A stretch of 64,000 bases of DNA from positions 5,270,001-5,334,000 of the forward strand of contig NZ_CP138200.1 of the NCBI RefSeq assembly GCF_050859025.1, in the 5' to 3' direction. The position numbers and the translations under genes are program-made. Position 1 is the stretch's first letter; each line of letters opens with the position of its first letter. Shown in pieces: positions 44,527-51,851 of this stretch. The notes beneath the pieces were generated by a model. The model had not been told where the DNA came from. It searched no databases and saw only the letters and a program-made list of their open reading frames with translations. This DNA comes from Wukongibacter sp050859025 (lineage in GTDB: Bacteria > Bacillota > Clostridia > Peptostreptococcales > Caminicellaceae).

Positions 44527-44993
44527 TCCTCTTAGTTTCTATCCTACAATTCCTCTAACTTTAAGCTTTTGGTGGAATCATCTCCTTATCAGTTCTGTCT
44601 GTACAATTCCTCTAACTTTAAGCCTTTGGTGGAATCATCTCCTTATCAGTTCTGTCTGTACAATTCCTCTAACTTTAAGCCTTTGGTGGAATCATCTCCT
44701 TATCAGTTCTGTCTGCACAATTCCTCTAACTTTAAGCCTTTGGTAGAATCATCTCCTTATCAGTTCTGTCTGTACAATTCCTCTAACTTTAAGCCTTTGG
44801 TGGAATCATCTCCTTATCAGTTCTGTCTGCACAATTCCTCTAACTTTAAGCCTTTGGTAGAATCATCTCCTTATCAGTTCTGTCTGTACAATTCCTCTAA
44901 CTTTAAGCCTTTGGTGGAATCATTTCCTTAATTAGTTCTGTCTGTACAATTCCTTTAACTTAAGTTTTTGGTGGAATCATCTCCTTTGTTAGT
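44527..44993. repeat. 57-bp tandem repeat array
   Basis: GGTGGAATC or GGTAGAATC recurs at 44571, 44628, 44685, 44742, 44799, 44856, 44913 and 44970, exactly every 57 bases. A degenerate unit lies before the array and an isolated start motif at 44442. Units 3-4 and 5-6 share the same variants (TGCACA, then GGTAGA), showing a 114-base duplication. The plus-strand core GGTGGAATCATCTCCTTA resembles the 3' end of 16S rRNA; the minus strand therefore carries AAGGAGATGATTCC, a Shine-Dalgarno-like sequence, in each unit. The 44252-45178 gap has no convincing protein gene. Confidence 0.9.
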
Positions 44994-45096
44994 TATATTA
45001 TATATATACCGTCCAAATTTCTTTATAAACATTTTTTTAATTTTTTTTAAGAAAAATATTTTTCTGACAATGATACAAGCGACTTTACTATATTTA

Positions 45097-45124
45097 TTGC
45101 ATAGTATGGAATAGATTATATATA
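45097..45124 (+). promoter_or_regulatory. Candidate promoter of the lipase gene
   Basis: TTGCAT (45097-45102) and TATATA (45119-45124) are separated by 16 bases, about 55 bases before the start codon. The region is very AT-rich, so a chance match is possible. Confidence 0.4.
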
Positions 45125-45178
45125 ACATTATATTTGCTTTTAATAAATATATTTCATTCACTACAAAGGAGGTTATCA

Positions 45179-46150
45179 ATGTTGCTTAATAATCATTTCT
45201 CATATGCCGAAAATGATGTTCCGGTTATCTTTATACCTGGTTTATTTGGATCAATGAGTAACGAAATCATACCTGGTACTGGAGATTGGGGCTTCGGTAT
45301 GGCAAAGCTTGTTTATGATCCTTTTATAGAAATATTATTAAAAATTGGATATAAATTAAACAAAGATTTATTTATATCCTTTTATGACTGGAGAAAGAGC
45401 TGTCAACATTCAGCCAGAAAATATCTATCTGAAACCATTGAACATGTAAAGGAAATAACAGGATCAGATATGGTAAATCTAATATGCCATAGTATGGGCA
45501 GTCTTGTTGCTAGGGCTTATATTCAAAGTGACTTTTATGAATATGACGTTGACAAGATGATTATCATTGCTACACCAAACGTTGGATCACCTCCAAGTTA
45601 TAGCCCTTGTGAAAGCGGAGAACTTCCCAATAGTCAAAACTTAGGATTAAATTTTATTAAACTCCATATCCATGAATCCATGCTGGGATTAGGAGATATT
45701 TATAAAAATGACAAGATAGAAGATATTCATACTAATTTTGAAGCCTTATATGATCTATTGCCCTCATCTCAATATCATAACTATTTATTTTACAAAGAAT
45801 TCGATGGAGCTATGGCACTAGAATCCTATAGTAAAATGAAATGTAAAAATATATTTTTGGATGAGTTAAATGAAAATATAAATACAATAGAAAAAAGAGG
45901 TATAGATGTCACTATTATAGCTGAAATCGGAGAAAAAACTATGAACTTTTTGCACGTAGTTCCTTCAGAATCTGAGGATACATGGGCTGATGGAAGAGTT
46001 GTAGGCTTTACTCAAGCTACTGATGGAGATGGTAACACTGTGCTAAATAGTGCTTTTTCTCTAGAAGGTGAAAAATATATTCTAAAGGGAAGCCATATAG
46101 ACATACTTTATAAGTGTGAGGGTATATTGAAAAAGGTGCTGTTAAAATAA
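45179..46150 (+). CDS. Lipase/acyltransferase-like alpha/beta hydrolase
   Basis: The 323-residue protein has an oxyanion-hole segment VIFIPGLFGSM, a nucleophile elbow CHSMGSLVAR (Ser in HSMG) and a late His in KGSHIDIL. Together with YDWRKS this resembles the lecithin:cholesterol acyltransferase/lipase group. No signal peptide is seen, so it is probably cytoplasmic. The start is ATG 45179 behind a strong AAAGGAGG. The frame is open upstream to 45134, but that part lacks a ribosome-binding site. It is the only plus-strand gene between 9 and 64 kb. The substrate is unknown. Confidence 0.75.
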   Translation: MLLNNHFSYAENDVPVIFIPGLFGSMSNEIIPGTGDWGFGMAKLVYDPFIEILLKIGYKLNKDLFISFYDWRKSCQHSARKYLSETIEHVKEITGSDMVNLICHSMGSLVARAYIQSDFYEYDVDKMIIIATPNVGSPPSYSPCESGELPNSQNLGLNFIKLHIHESMLGLGDIYKNDKIEDIHTNFEALYDLLPSSQYHNYLFYKEFDGAMALESYSKMKCKNIFLDELNENINTIEKRGIDVTIIAEIGEKTMNFLHVVPSESEDTWADGRVVGFTQATDGDGNTVLNSAFSLEGEKYILKGSHIDILYKCEGILKKVLLK

Positions 46151-46188
46151 TAAACCACAAAAGTTACAAATTATAAATTAATCCAGGT

Positions 46189-46228
46189 TAAGGCTTACAT
46201 CTTCTCATTTTAGGAGATGTAAGCCTTA
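46189..46228. terminator. Perfect 14-bp hairpin between convergent genes
   Basis: TAAGGCTTACATCT and its exact complement flank a 12-base loop. It lies between the convergent lipase and aldolase genes and could end both, although neither side has a proper T-run. Confidence 0.5.
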
Positions 46229-46232
46229 GTCA

Positions 46233-46979
46233 TTAAACTATCCTTTTTACTATTTCATATAACTTTTCAACTATGTCCACGCGGGTCTTTCCAGTTTCCT
46301 TATCAATAGCTGCACCATAGACATGGGGCATAACTTTTTCTATCCCTGAATCAAGACAAACCTTAAGAATTTCTTCGAAGTTATCAAGATTTATTCCTCC
46401 TGTTGGTTCTATCATTGCAATTCCCATCTTAGAGCAAGCATTAGCAACATATTCTAATTCTTTAATGCTCTTTTTACCTCCCATTGGATAAAATTTGACA
46501 GAATGAGCTTCCATATCTAAAATCATAGCTAAGGCTGTTTCAACATCAATAATAGCGTCGTTCTGCTTCGAACTCAGAGGTCCAGTATTGATTCTTACTT
46601 TTCCTACAGTCCCTGTAGGACTTATTAGAACATTAATTGCCGTATCATTGTGTTCATTAGCATTTAGTGCACCAGAAGCAAATCCAGCCGATGTAAATAC
46701 TTGATTGACATGACCAGGGTTCGTTTTAGAGGCTATGATTGCTGCTTTTATACCCTGATATGGATCTCCATCACCAAGTCCAACTGAAACGCAAGGAACC
46801 TTTTCCATAAAGTTTCGTACATAGGTTACCCCTTCTTTATGGTCTTTAAATTGCTTCGACAAAACTCCTACTGCGGTATGCCCTTCAATAGCATCATATA
46901 TTTCTTTACCGTTTTCAGCATCCTTTGCTAAAAAGTTAATTGCTACCTTGTCTTTATAAAATTTTATCTTAGATTTCAT
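46233..46979 (-). CDS. dgaF: KDGP aldolase, DgaF family
   Basis: This 248-residue protein matches the DgaF-type 2-keto-3-deoxy-6-phosphogluconate aldolase family, which is distinct from the short Eda type. It should split KDGP into pyruvate and glyceraldehyde 3-phosphate. Recognisable blocks are FTSAGFASGAL, VKFYPMGGKKS (candidate Schiff-base Lys) and EPTGGINLDNF. It follows the DgaE-like gene by 34 bases and is the last gene of the operon. In Salmonella the homologous pair ends the D-glucosaminate pathway. In enterococci and Aeromonas relatives it sits beside the same uncharacterised genes found here. Confidence 0.85.
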   Translation of the reverse strand: MKSKIKFYKDKVAINFLAKDAENGKEIYDAIEGHTAVGVLSKQFKDHKEGVTYVRNFMEKVPCVSVGLGDGDPYQGIKAAIIASKTNPGHVNQVFTSAGFASGALNANEHNDTAINVLISPTGTVGKVRINTGPLSSKQNDAIIDVETALAMILDMEAHSVKFYPMGGKKSIKELEYVANACSKMGIAMIEPTGGINLDNFEEILKVCLDSGIEKVMPHVYGAAIDKETGKTRVDIVEKLYEIVKRIV

Positions 46980-47013
46980 CTTGTCCCCTCCTAGTATGGA
47001 TCGTAGCTATATC

Positions 47014-48126
47014 TTAGATATTACCTTTAGTAACTTCTCTAAGCTTTAATACAATATCCTCAACATCAGTTTCATCTACGGACCTTACATCTAAACTTAA
47101 TTTCCCTACATTTGCAAAATGATCTCTTACGTAGATTTTGGGATTTCCTTCCTTGAGTCTTTTTACTAGCTCTAAGCAATTAAAGCCTATAATCTCTTCC
47201 TCTACTTCAATTTGTGCTCTAAATATTTTTCTACCAGCCTCATCTTGTATCATTTGGATAGACATTCCTACAATACTTTTCAGTTCCTCTATTATTTTAC
47301 TCACTATATTTTTCTGTCTATTAATCTCAGTATCTATGTTCCCTTGAGAATAGATTTCTAATGCTCTAAGTAGTCCCATAATATTTTCTTTTCCTATTTT
47401 CATGGCTCTACCAATCCCCAGATATTGAAGCTTACAATGCTTAATTAATTCCTTTTTTCCTGTTATAAAGCCAGAGGTCGGTCCCTCGAAGGCCTTGGCC
47501 CCACTATAAATAACTAAATCCGCTCCAAGCTTTACATATCTTTGTAAATTTTCTTCTGCAGCTGCATCGACAATCAATGGTATCCCATACTTCTTTGATA
47601 TTTTTATCATATCCTCAAGACTAACCATACCCTTTTGAACACAATGGTGGGATTTTACATAGAATAGCGCAGCAGTATTTTCATTTATACTCTCCTCGAC
47701 ATGCTGGGTAAGAACTTTGTTAGAGAATCCTACTTCAACGATCTTCCCCCCACCTAGCCTTATCATAGTTGATATAGGTCCACCAAAGTTAATCATATGA
47801 CCCTTTTGAATAATAATTTCATTCTTCAGTCCCTCTGAGTTAGGTAATCTCTCAATTGCCACTCTACTATCTCTAGCTATTAAAGCCCCAACTGAAATGG
47901 CTATACCGGCAGATGCACTTGCTGTAATACAAGAATCTTCACTTCCAGTAAAAGAACTTATTATTTCTCCGGCTCTATCTATCAATTCATCAATAACTAC
48001 AAAATCCTTCCCTGCCATTCCCATGGCCTGGGCTACTTCATCGGAAATTTTCGATACCCCTAAGGCAGTCATTTTGCCACTGCAATTGATTACTTTATCA
48101 AGTCCTATGTCTTCATAAATGGTCAT
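47014..48126 (-). CDS. dgaE: PLP-dependent ammonia-lyase, DgaE family
   Basis: This SelA-related fold-type I enzyme should remove ammonia from D-glucosaminate 6-phosphate to give KDGP. The PLP lysine is in YSGAKAFEGPTSGF, preceded by the VDAAAEENL segment. I place the start at ATG 48126 because AGAGGGA lies five bases upstream and MTIYEDIGLDKVINCSGKMT is the typical beginning. The frame runs back to 48156 without support. The enzyme acts on phosphorylated substrates, which implies that transport or a kinase phosphorylates the sugar acid. No kinase is encoded, and this points to phosphotransfer during uptake. Confidence 0.87.
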   Translation of the reverse strand: MTIYEDIGLDKVINCSGKMTALGVSKISDEVAQAMGMAGKDFVVIDELIDRAGEIISSFTGSEDSCITASASAGIAISVGALIARDSRVAIERLPNSEGLKNEIIIQKGHMINFGGPISTMIRLGGGKIVEVGFSNKVLTQHVEESINENTAALFYVKSHHCVQKGMVSLEDMIKISKKYGIPLIVDAAAEENLQRYVKLGADLVIYSGAKAFEGPTSGFITGKKELIKHCKLQYLGIGRAMKIGKENIMGLLRALEIYSQGNIDTEINRQKNIVSKIIEELKSIVGMSIQMIQDEAGRKIFRAQIEVEEEIIGFNCLELVKRLKEGNPKIYVRDHFANVGKLSLDVRSVDETDVEDIVLKLREVTKGNI

Positions 48127-48163
48127 GACTATCCCTCTTTTCTGTAATTTCTTCAAAGATTAA

Positions 48164-48200
48164 GGGGCTGTCTCATAAACTCACCATTCTGAGATACCCC
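48164..48200 (-). other. Hairpin before the DgaE-like gene
   Basis: On the minus strand GGGGTATCTCA pairs with TGAGACAGCCCC, with one extra base in the second arm, around a 14-base loop. There is no T-run. It lies in the 101-base gap between the DUF4310 and dgaE genes, so it may set mRNA stability or partial termination between transport and catabolic parts. Confidence 0.45.
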
Positions 48201-48227
48201 ACTTGAAATATATATCAAATTAATATT

Positions 48228-48884
48228 CTAAACAAACATCTGAGCTATACCTGCTATCAACATAGCTCCCAATATGGCACCACCAGCAATATGTCTATCC
48301 AATTTATAAAAAATTGCTGCTCCAACAAATGCACCTATACCTGCAGGGATACTATATTGAATAGCTGACAGTATAATTAATGGACCTAAAAATCTTCCTG
48401 TTGAATTACCTGCCCCCATCATAACACCGGTACCTGATGCGGAAATTCCTTGAGGCATTAGTTTTCTTACTATAATGATTACTCCACCAATTATTAATCC
48501 AATTACTCCACCAGTTAATAGTGCCAATGGAAAGCTTTCAATAGGTCCATTTATTCCAGATGCCAGTAAAACAGCTGGAATACCTATTCCTACGCCAGTC
48601 ATTAGTGATCCACCAATATCAAGCAAACCTACAAGTGGACCCTCCAAAACTCTAGCTACTAAAAAGCCTGTTGCAAATCCTGCAGCAGCTGCAAAATCCC
48701 CACCATTAAGTCCTTGGTCCAACATTTGAACAACAAATATTTCATTAAATGCACCCATTCCATGCATTATATACATATGAGTTCCTGCAAATATTGCTGC
48801 ACAAGCTATCGCTACCAATAAAGGAAATGTCATATCTGAAAGTAATATTTCTTTTAAATTTCTATTTGCGGCATTTTGTTCCAT
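48228..48884 (-). CDS. DUF4310 family membrane protein
   Basis: This 218-residue protein is very hydrophobic, with roughly six or seven predicted helices rich in Gly and Ala. Characteristic blocks are MHGMGAFNEIF, DIGGSLMTGVGIGIPA and MMGAGNSTGRFLGP. It belongs to the DUF4310 family, which as I recall is part of a conserved gene set (EF_0829 to EF_0839 and AHA_3910 to AHA_3917) of unknown function. Together with the next DUF4311 protein it is the only membrane component of the operon, so I infer the two form the permease. The neighbours are DUF4311 (24 bases upstream) and dgaE downstream. Confidence 0.8.
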   Translation of the reverse strand: MEQNAANRNLKEILLSDMTFPLLVAIACAAIFAGTHMYIMHGMGAFNEIFVVQMLDQGLNGGDFAAAAGFATGFLVARVLEGPLVGLLDIGGSLMTGVGIGIPAVLLASGINGPIESFPLALLTGGVIGLIIGGVIIIVRKLMPQGISASGTGVMMGAGNSTGRFLGPLIILSAIQYSIPAGIGAFVGAAIFYKLDRHIAGGAILGAMLIAGIAQMFV

Positions 48885-48907
48885 TTAAATATCCCCTCTC
48901 TAATAAA

Positions 48908-49621
48908 CTATAAGCCAAGCTTTGCAAAGAATCCTCTAAAATATGCAATTATAACAAACATAATAATTACAATACTGAACATAACTTTAACGGGTTTGTT
49001 ATATCCGTTTTCTTCGATAGTTTGCCCAATAAGTATACCTAGTACAATTCCTGGAACGGCATTACCCATAATCATCTGGGCACTTCCACCAAGAAGAGTT
49101 CCCCATATACCTGTAGTCTTTCCAGCATCTAATGCGGCAAGCCAGAATATAATAGGCATTACAGTTTTCATCATCATACTAGATGCTGGTGATAGAATTT
49201 CCTTTGCTATGATTGATAGCGACTCAGGAATAGCTGAAGCCAATGTATTTAAGAATGTAACAACTACAGCACCAAAAACAGCCCCTATAATCATCATCTT
49301 TACAGGATCTTGAATAGTCTCCTCAGGATTCTTATTCTTAAATAGTAATGTTCCAGCAGCAAAGTTTGGTACAATTCTATGGAACACATCCTGTGTTAGT
49401 GCACCAGAAGCCACAACTGCTGCAGCTGCATTGAATAAAAATCCAAACCCAAATGAGTAATGGGCCACTGGGTCACCCTGACAAGCGTTTAATTCTCCTA
49501 AGGTTCTAAAGGCTCCCATCGACTGATACTTAGGAGTATGAAACATTCTAGCAGCACCTGCAGCTATTGCACCTCCACCAAGTGCGCCAATTATTAATGA
49601 CTTGATAATAATTCCTATCAA
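48908..49621 (-). CDS. DUF4311 family membrane protein
   Basis: This 237-residue integral membrane protein has about six helices. A first hydrophobic segment (IIIKSLIIGALGGGAIAAGAA) is followed by a polar loop with GELNACQGDPVAHYSFGFGF, later helices with GTLLGGSAQMIMGNAVPG, and a basic C-terminus. The TTG start is supported by AGGAGG seven bases upstream. It matches the DUF4311 family and always travels with DUF4310, DUF4312 and the SFCGS protein in the gene sets I know of. No similarity to known enzyme IIC or IID proteins is evident by eye. A permease half is the best inference. Confidence 0.8.
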   Translation of the reverse strand: MIGIIIKSLIIGALGGGAIAAGAARMFHTPKYQSMGAFRTLGELNACQGDPVAHYSFGFGFLFNAAAAVVASGALTQDVFHRIVPNFAAGTLLFKNKNPEETIQDPVKMMIIGAVFGAVVVTFLNTLASAIPESLSIIAKEILSPASSMMMKTVMPIIFWLAALDAGKTTGIWGTLLGGSAQMIMGNAVPGIVLGILIGQTIEENGYNKPVKVMFSIVIIMFVIIAYFRGFFAKLGL

Positions 49622-49658
49622 AATAACTCCTCCTCACATCCATAATATTAATAAAACA

Positions 49659-49952
49659 TTATTCAAGGTTATCTACATAGCTAATGTGAACCTTTATTTC
49701 AAATTCCATGAAATATTGAACCTTTTCCCTTGGCATAAAGAAGAATAGAAATTTCTCGATTTCAACCTTCTTCTCTTCATTGAGTATATATACCTCCGAT
49801 GGGTCCATTTTTAGAATAAGACCATCAACCTCTTTATATACCTGCTTTCTAAGTTCAGCTACTGCTCTTGTTAGAGCTTCATTTTTTGTTTTCCCACTAG
49901 CCTTAATGATTATCTCTTTGTCCAAATGTTTTAAAATTTGCTTGGATTTCAT
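49659..49952 (-). CDS. DUF4312 family cytoplasmic protein
   Basis: This 97-residue soluble protein has mixed charged and beta-prone segments (EIIIKASGKTKNEALTRAVAELRKQVYKEVDG, then VEIEKFLFFFMPREKVQYF). It fits the DUF4312 family. There is no conserved Cys, and the first half looks like a small alpha/beta fold. It lies between the SFCGS and DUF4311 genes with short gaps, so it is likely a soluble subunit or assembly factor of the same system. No function is known to me. Confidence 0.78.
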   Translation of the reverse strand: MKSKQILKHLDKEIIIKASGKTKNEALTRAVAELRKQVYKEVDGLILKMDPSEVYILNEEKKVEIEKFLFFFMPREKVQYFMEFEIKVHISYVDNLE

Positions 49953-49964
49953 GGTACACCTCTT

Positions 49965-50333
49965 TTATTGTTCTTCTATATTTTCAATATATGCCTTAAC
50001 AAGCCTCTCCCCAAGTTCTTCAACATCCATAAATCCAAATCCCAAAACCTCGTAACCTTCCTTTATTGCTGTAACTCCTGATTCGATTGACCTTAGATGA
50101 TGTTTAGCTTTGTATCCGTATTTATTAGCTGCCATAAGCGCTCCTGCACCACCACTACCGCAAAATGAGATTCCTAGATCTGCTTCATGTTCCTTCATTA
50201 TATCCCCTAATTTCATATCAGCGGCCATACCTGGTATGACAATCGCTTTTCCTCCTGCTTTTTCAATACCCTTAGCTACTTTTTGGCCCTTTCCTAAACG
50301 ATCTCCAATAACTACAATAATTTCCTTACCCAT
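49965..50333 (-). CDS. Glycine-rich SFCGS family protein, possible EIIB-like subunit
   Basis: The 122-residue protein starts with a beta-strand and Gly-rich turn (EIIVVIGDRLGKGQKVAKGIE) and has the family motif GISFCGSGGAGALMA with one central Cys. Cys followed by a Gly/Ser-rich loop after a hydrophobic strand recalls the phosphocysteine loop of PTS enzyme IIB domains, though the order differs from the usual CxxGxG. The ATG overlaps the preceding PRD gene by eight bases, so the two are translationally coupled. I infer a phosphate-carrying or substrate-handling role; the established annotation is only a family name. Confidence 0.8.
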   Translation of the reverse strand: MGKEIIVVIGDRLGKGQKVAKGIEKAGGKAIVIPGMAADMKLGDIMKEHEADLGISFCGSGGAGALMAANKYGYKAKHHLRSIESGVTAIKEGYEVLGFGFMDVEELGERLVKAYIENIEEQ

Positions 50334-50700
50334 TCATTAATCCCTCCTTTTCCATTGAAATAGCTGTTTGTATATGAATAGCTGCCAATATAACCTCTCC
50401 ATAGTTTGGCTCAAAATCATATTTATTAGTTATTAATGAAATTAATTGTTCTGAAATTTTTAGGGAGTATTCATCTATACTATCCTTTATACCGTCATCC
50501 ACATTTTCTAGATGTTCTCTTTTCTTTATCCTTTGGAGAAATCCCACCATATGGGAATAGAATCCTAGTTTATAGTTTGATTCAAATTTTATATTGTTTT
50601 GATTAATAAATTTTTCTATATCCTTAAGATCCCCTAAACACTCCTTAAGCTCTTCATTAGTTAAATCCATTCTACTTTGTAAAAACTCAAAGTTCTCCAT
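50326..50700 (-). CDS. Small stand-alone PRD protein
   Basis: This 124-residue protein resembles a single PTS regulation domain: an N-terminal helical part, then GFYSHMVGFLQRIKKRE, which places a His where PRDs are phosphorylated, and a C-terminal EVILAAIHIQTA helix. It has no DNA-binding domain. It starts within TAATG of the amidohydrolase stop and overlaps the SFCGS gene, so it is made together with the transporter set. PRDs are phosphorylated by HPr or EIIB proteins; a role as phosphate relay or activity sensor of the transporter is my inference. Confidence 0.78.
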   Translation of the reverse strand: MENFEFLQSRMDLTNEELKECLGDLKDIEKFINQNNIKFESNYKLGFYSHMVGFLQRIKKREHLENVDDGIKDSIDEYSLKISEQLISLITNKYDFEPNYGEVILAAIHIQTAISMEKEGLMNG

Positions 50701-51833
50701 TATTTACCTCCATCATTAACCTTGTATAAAGTTCCATCTACAACTGTATATTTTGATTCAATCCACTTCCTGCTTTTCATCTCAATTCCCAAAGAATCTC
50801 TAAGTGTTGTTATTGAATCATTAATTTTATATGCAGTTATATCCCCTTTGAAGCCCTGTCTCAGAAAACCTAATCCTTCTAGCTTATAATGCCCCGCTGG
50901 GTCATTAGTTACTTTTTTTATAACATCTTCAACCTCTAGACCCGAAGCAATTATTTTATTCATCGTATTTTCTAGGCTTTTAACAACTGTATACTTATTT
51001 TTATCATATATATCAGAACCAATAAAATCTGGTTCGAACCCATTTTCTATCGCTTTAACTGCTATATCAAAGGAAAAACTTGATGAGCCATGTCCAACAT
51101 CGAATAATACCCCACGTTCTTTGGCTCTCAATACCTCTGGCTTTGGGGCTCCATCTTTTTTAAATAATCCGTTGGGCTTATTATGATAACAATGGGTAAT
51201 CACATCACCCTTTGTAACAATCTCTAAAACTTCTTCAACCCTTGGCGGGGCATTTCCAATATGAACTACTAAAGGTAGGTTCAGTTCCTCAGCAATTTTC
51301 TTGGATGCTTTTATAGGAGTTATCCCCTTCTCCTTTAATACCGACGAGCTAGCTCTAGCCTTCAATCCAATTATTATTTTAGAGTATTCTGCTATCTTAT
51401 TTTTAATCATATCAGCTGATATTGCCCCATCCTCCGATAGTTCACTGAGAGTTACTAGTCCATCGGAGGCTGTATTTAATAGCACAAATACTCTTGTAGC
51501 TGAATTTCTTATAATTCTTTTATAAAAATCATCTATATTGTTGGCTCCAGAGGTTCCTGCATCTATTAGTGTAGTTACTCCTGTCTGGGCACCTATATCC
51601 GATGGAGATATCCCAATTGCTGTACTGCCGTAGTAGCAGTGGACATGTACATCGATAAACCCTGGGCTTAATATCAGACCACTTGCATCAAAGGTTTTAA
51701 AATCATCCTTTTTTATATTTTTACTAATCATAGTGATTATTCCATTTTCAATTAGAATATCCCTTTTGTCGTACTGAAATCCTGAACCTATATCTAAGAT
51801 AAGTCCATTTTTTATTAATAGATTCTCACCCAT
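50700..51833 (-). CDS. Amidohydrolase/deacetylase family metalloenzyme
   Basis: The protein of 377 residues has the amidohydrolase beta-sandwich and barrel layout: SPGFIDVHVHCYYG supplies the first metal ligands, GLKARASSS the bridging Lys position, VVHIGNAPP and ITHCYHN the His ligands, and GSDIYDKN the late Asp. It matches the EF_0837/AHA_3915 group. In this context it may deacetylate an N-acyl aminosugar acid or open a lactam before the ammonia-lyase step. ATG 51833 is chosen over GTG 51839 because AGAGGAA lies seven bases upstream. It overlaps the PRD gene. Confidence 0.82.
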   Translation of the reverse strand: MGENLLIKNGLILDIGSGFQYDKRDILIENGIITMISKNIKKDDFKTFDASGLILSPGFIDVHVHCYYGSTAIGISPSDIGAQTGVTTLIDAGTSGANNIDDFYKRIIRNSATRVFVLLNTASDGLVTLSELSEDGAISADMIKNKIAEYSKIIIGLKARASSSVLKEKGITPIKASKKIAEELNLPLVVHIGNAPPRVEEVLEIVTKGDVITHCYHNKPNGLFKKDGAPKPEVLRAKERGVLFDVGHGSSSFSFDIAVKAIENGFEPDFIGSDIYDKNKYTVVKSLENTMNKIIASGLEVEDVIKKVTNDPAGHYKLEGLGFLRQGFKGDITAYKINDSITTLRDSLGIEMKSRKWIESKYTVVDGTLYKVNDGGK

Positions 51834-51851
51834 AAACACCTTCCTCTAAAG

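Noticed and set aside
44569..44931. A 120-residue open frame with a 19-residue repeat (VESSPYQFC...NFKPL)
   Set aside because: The 57-base unit is a multiple of three, so any open unit stays open. There is no ribosome-binding site and the start is TTG. The same DNA is better explained as a non-coding repeat array.
44527..44993. Possible CRISPR array
   Set aside because: The whole 57-base unit is repeated with no unique spacers, and no cas genes are in the window.
45134..45178. Upstream extension of the lipase gene
   Set aside because: It would place the strong AAAGGAGG ribosome-binding site inside the coding region and has no start signal of its own.
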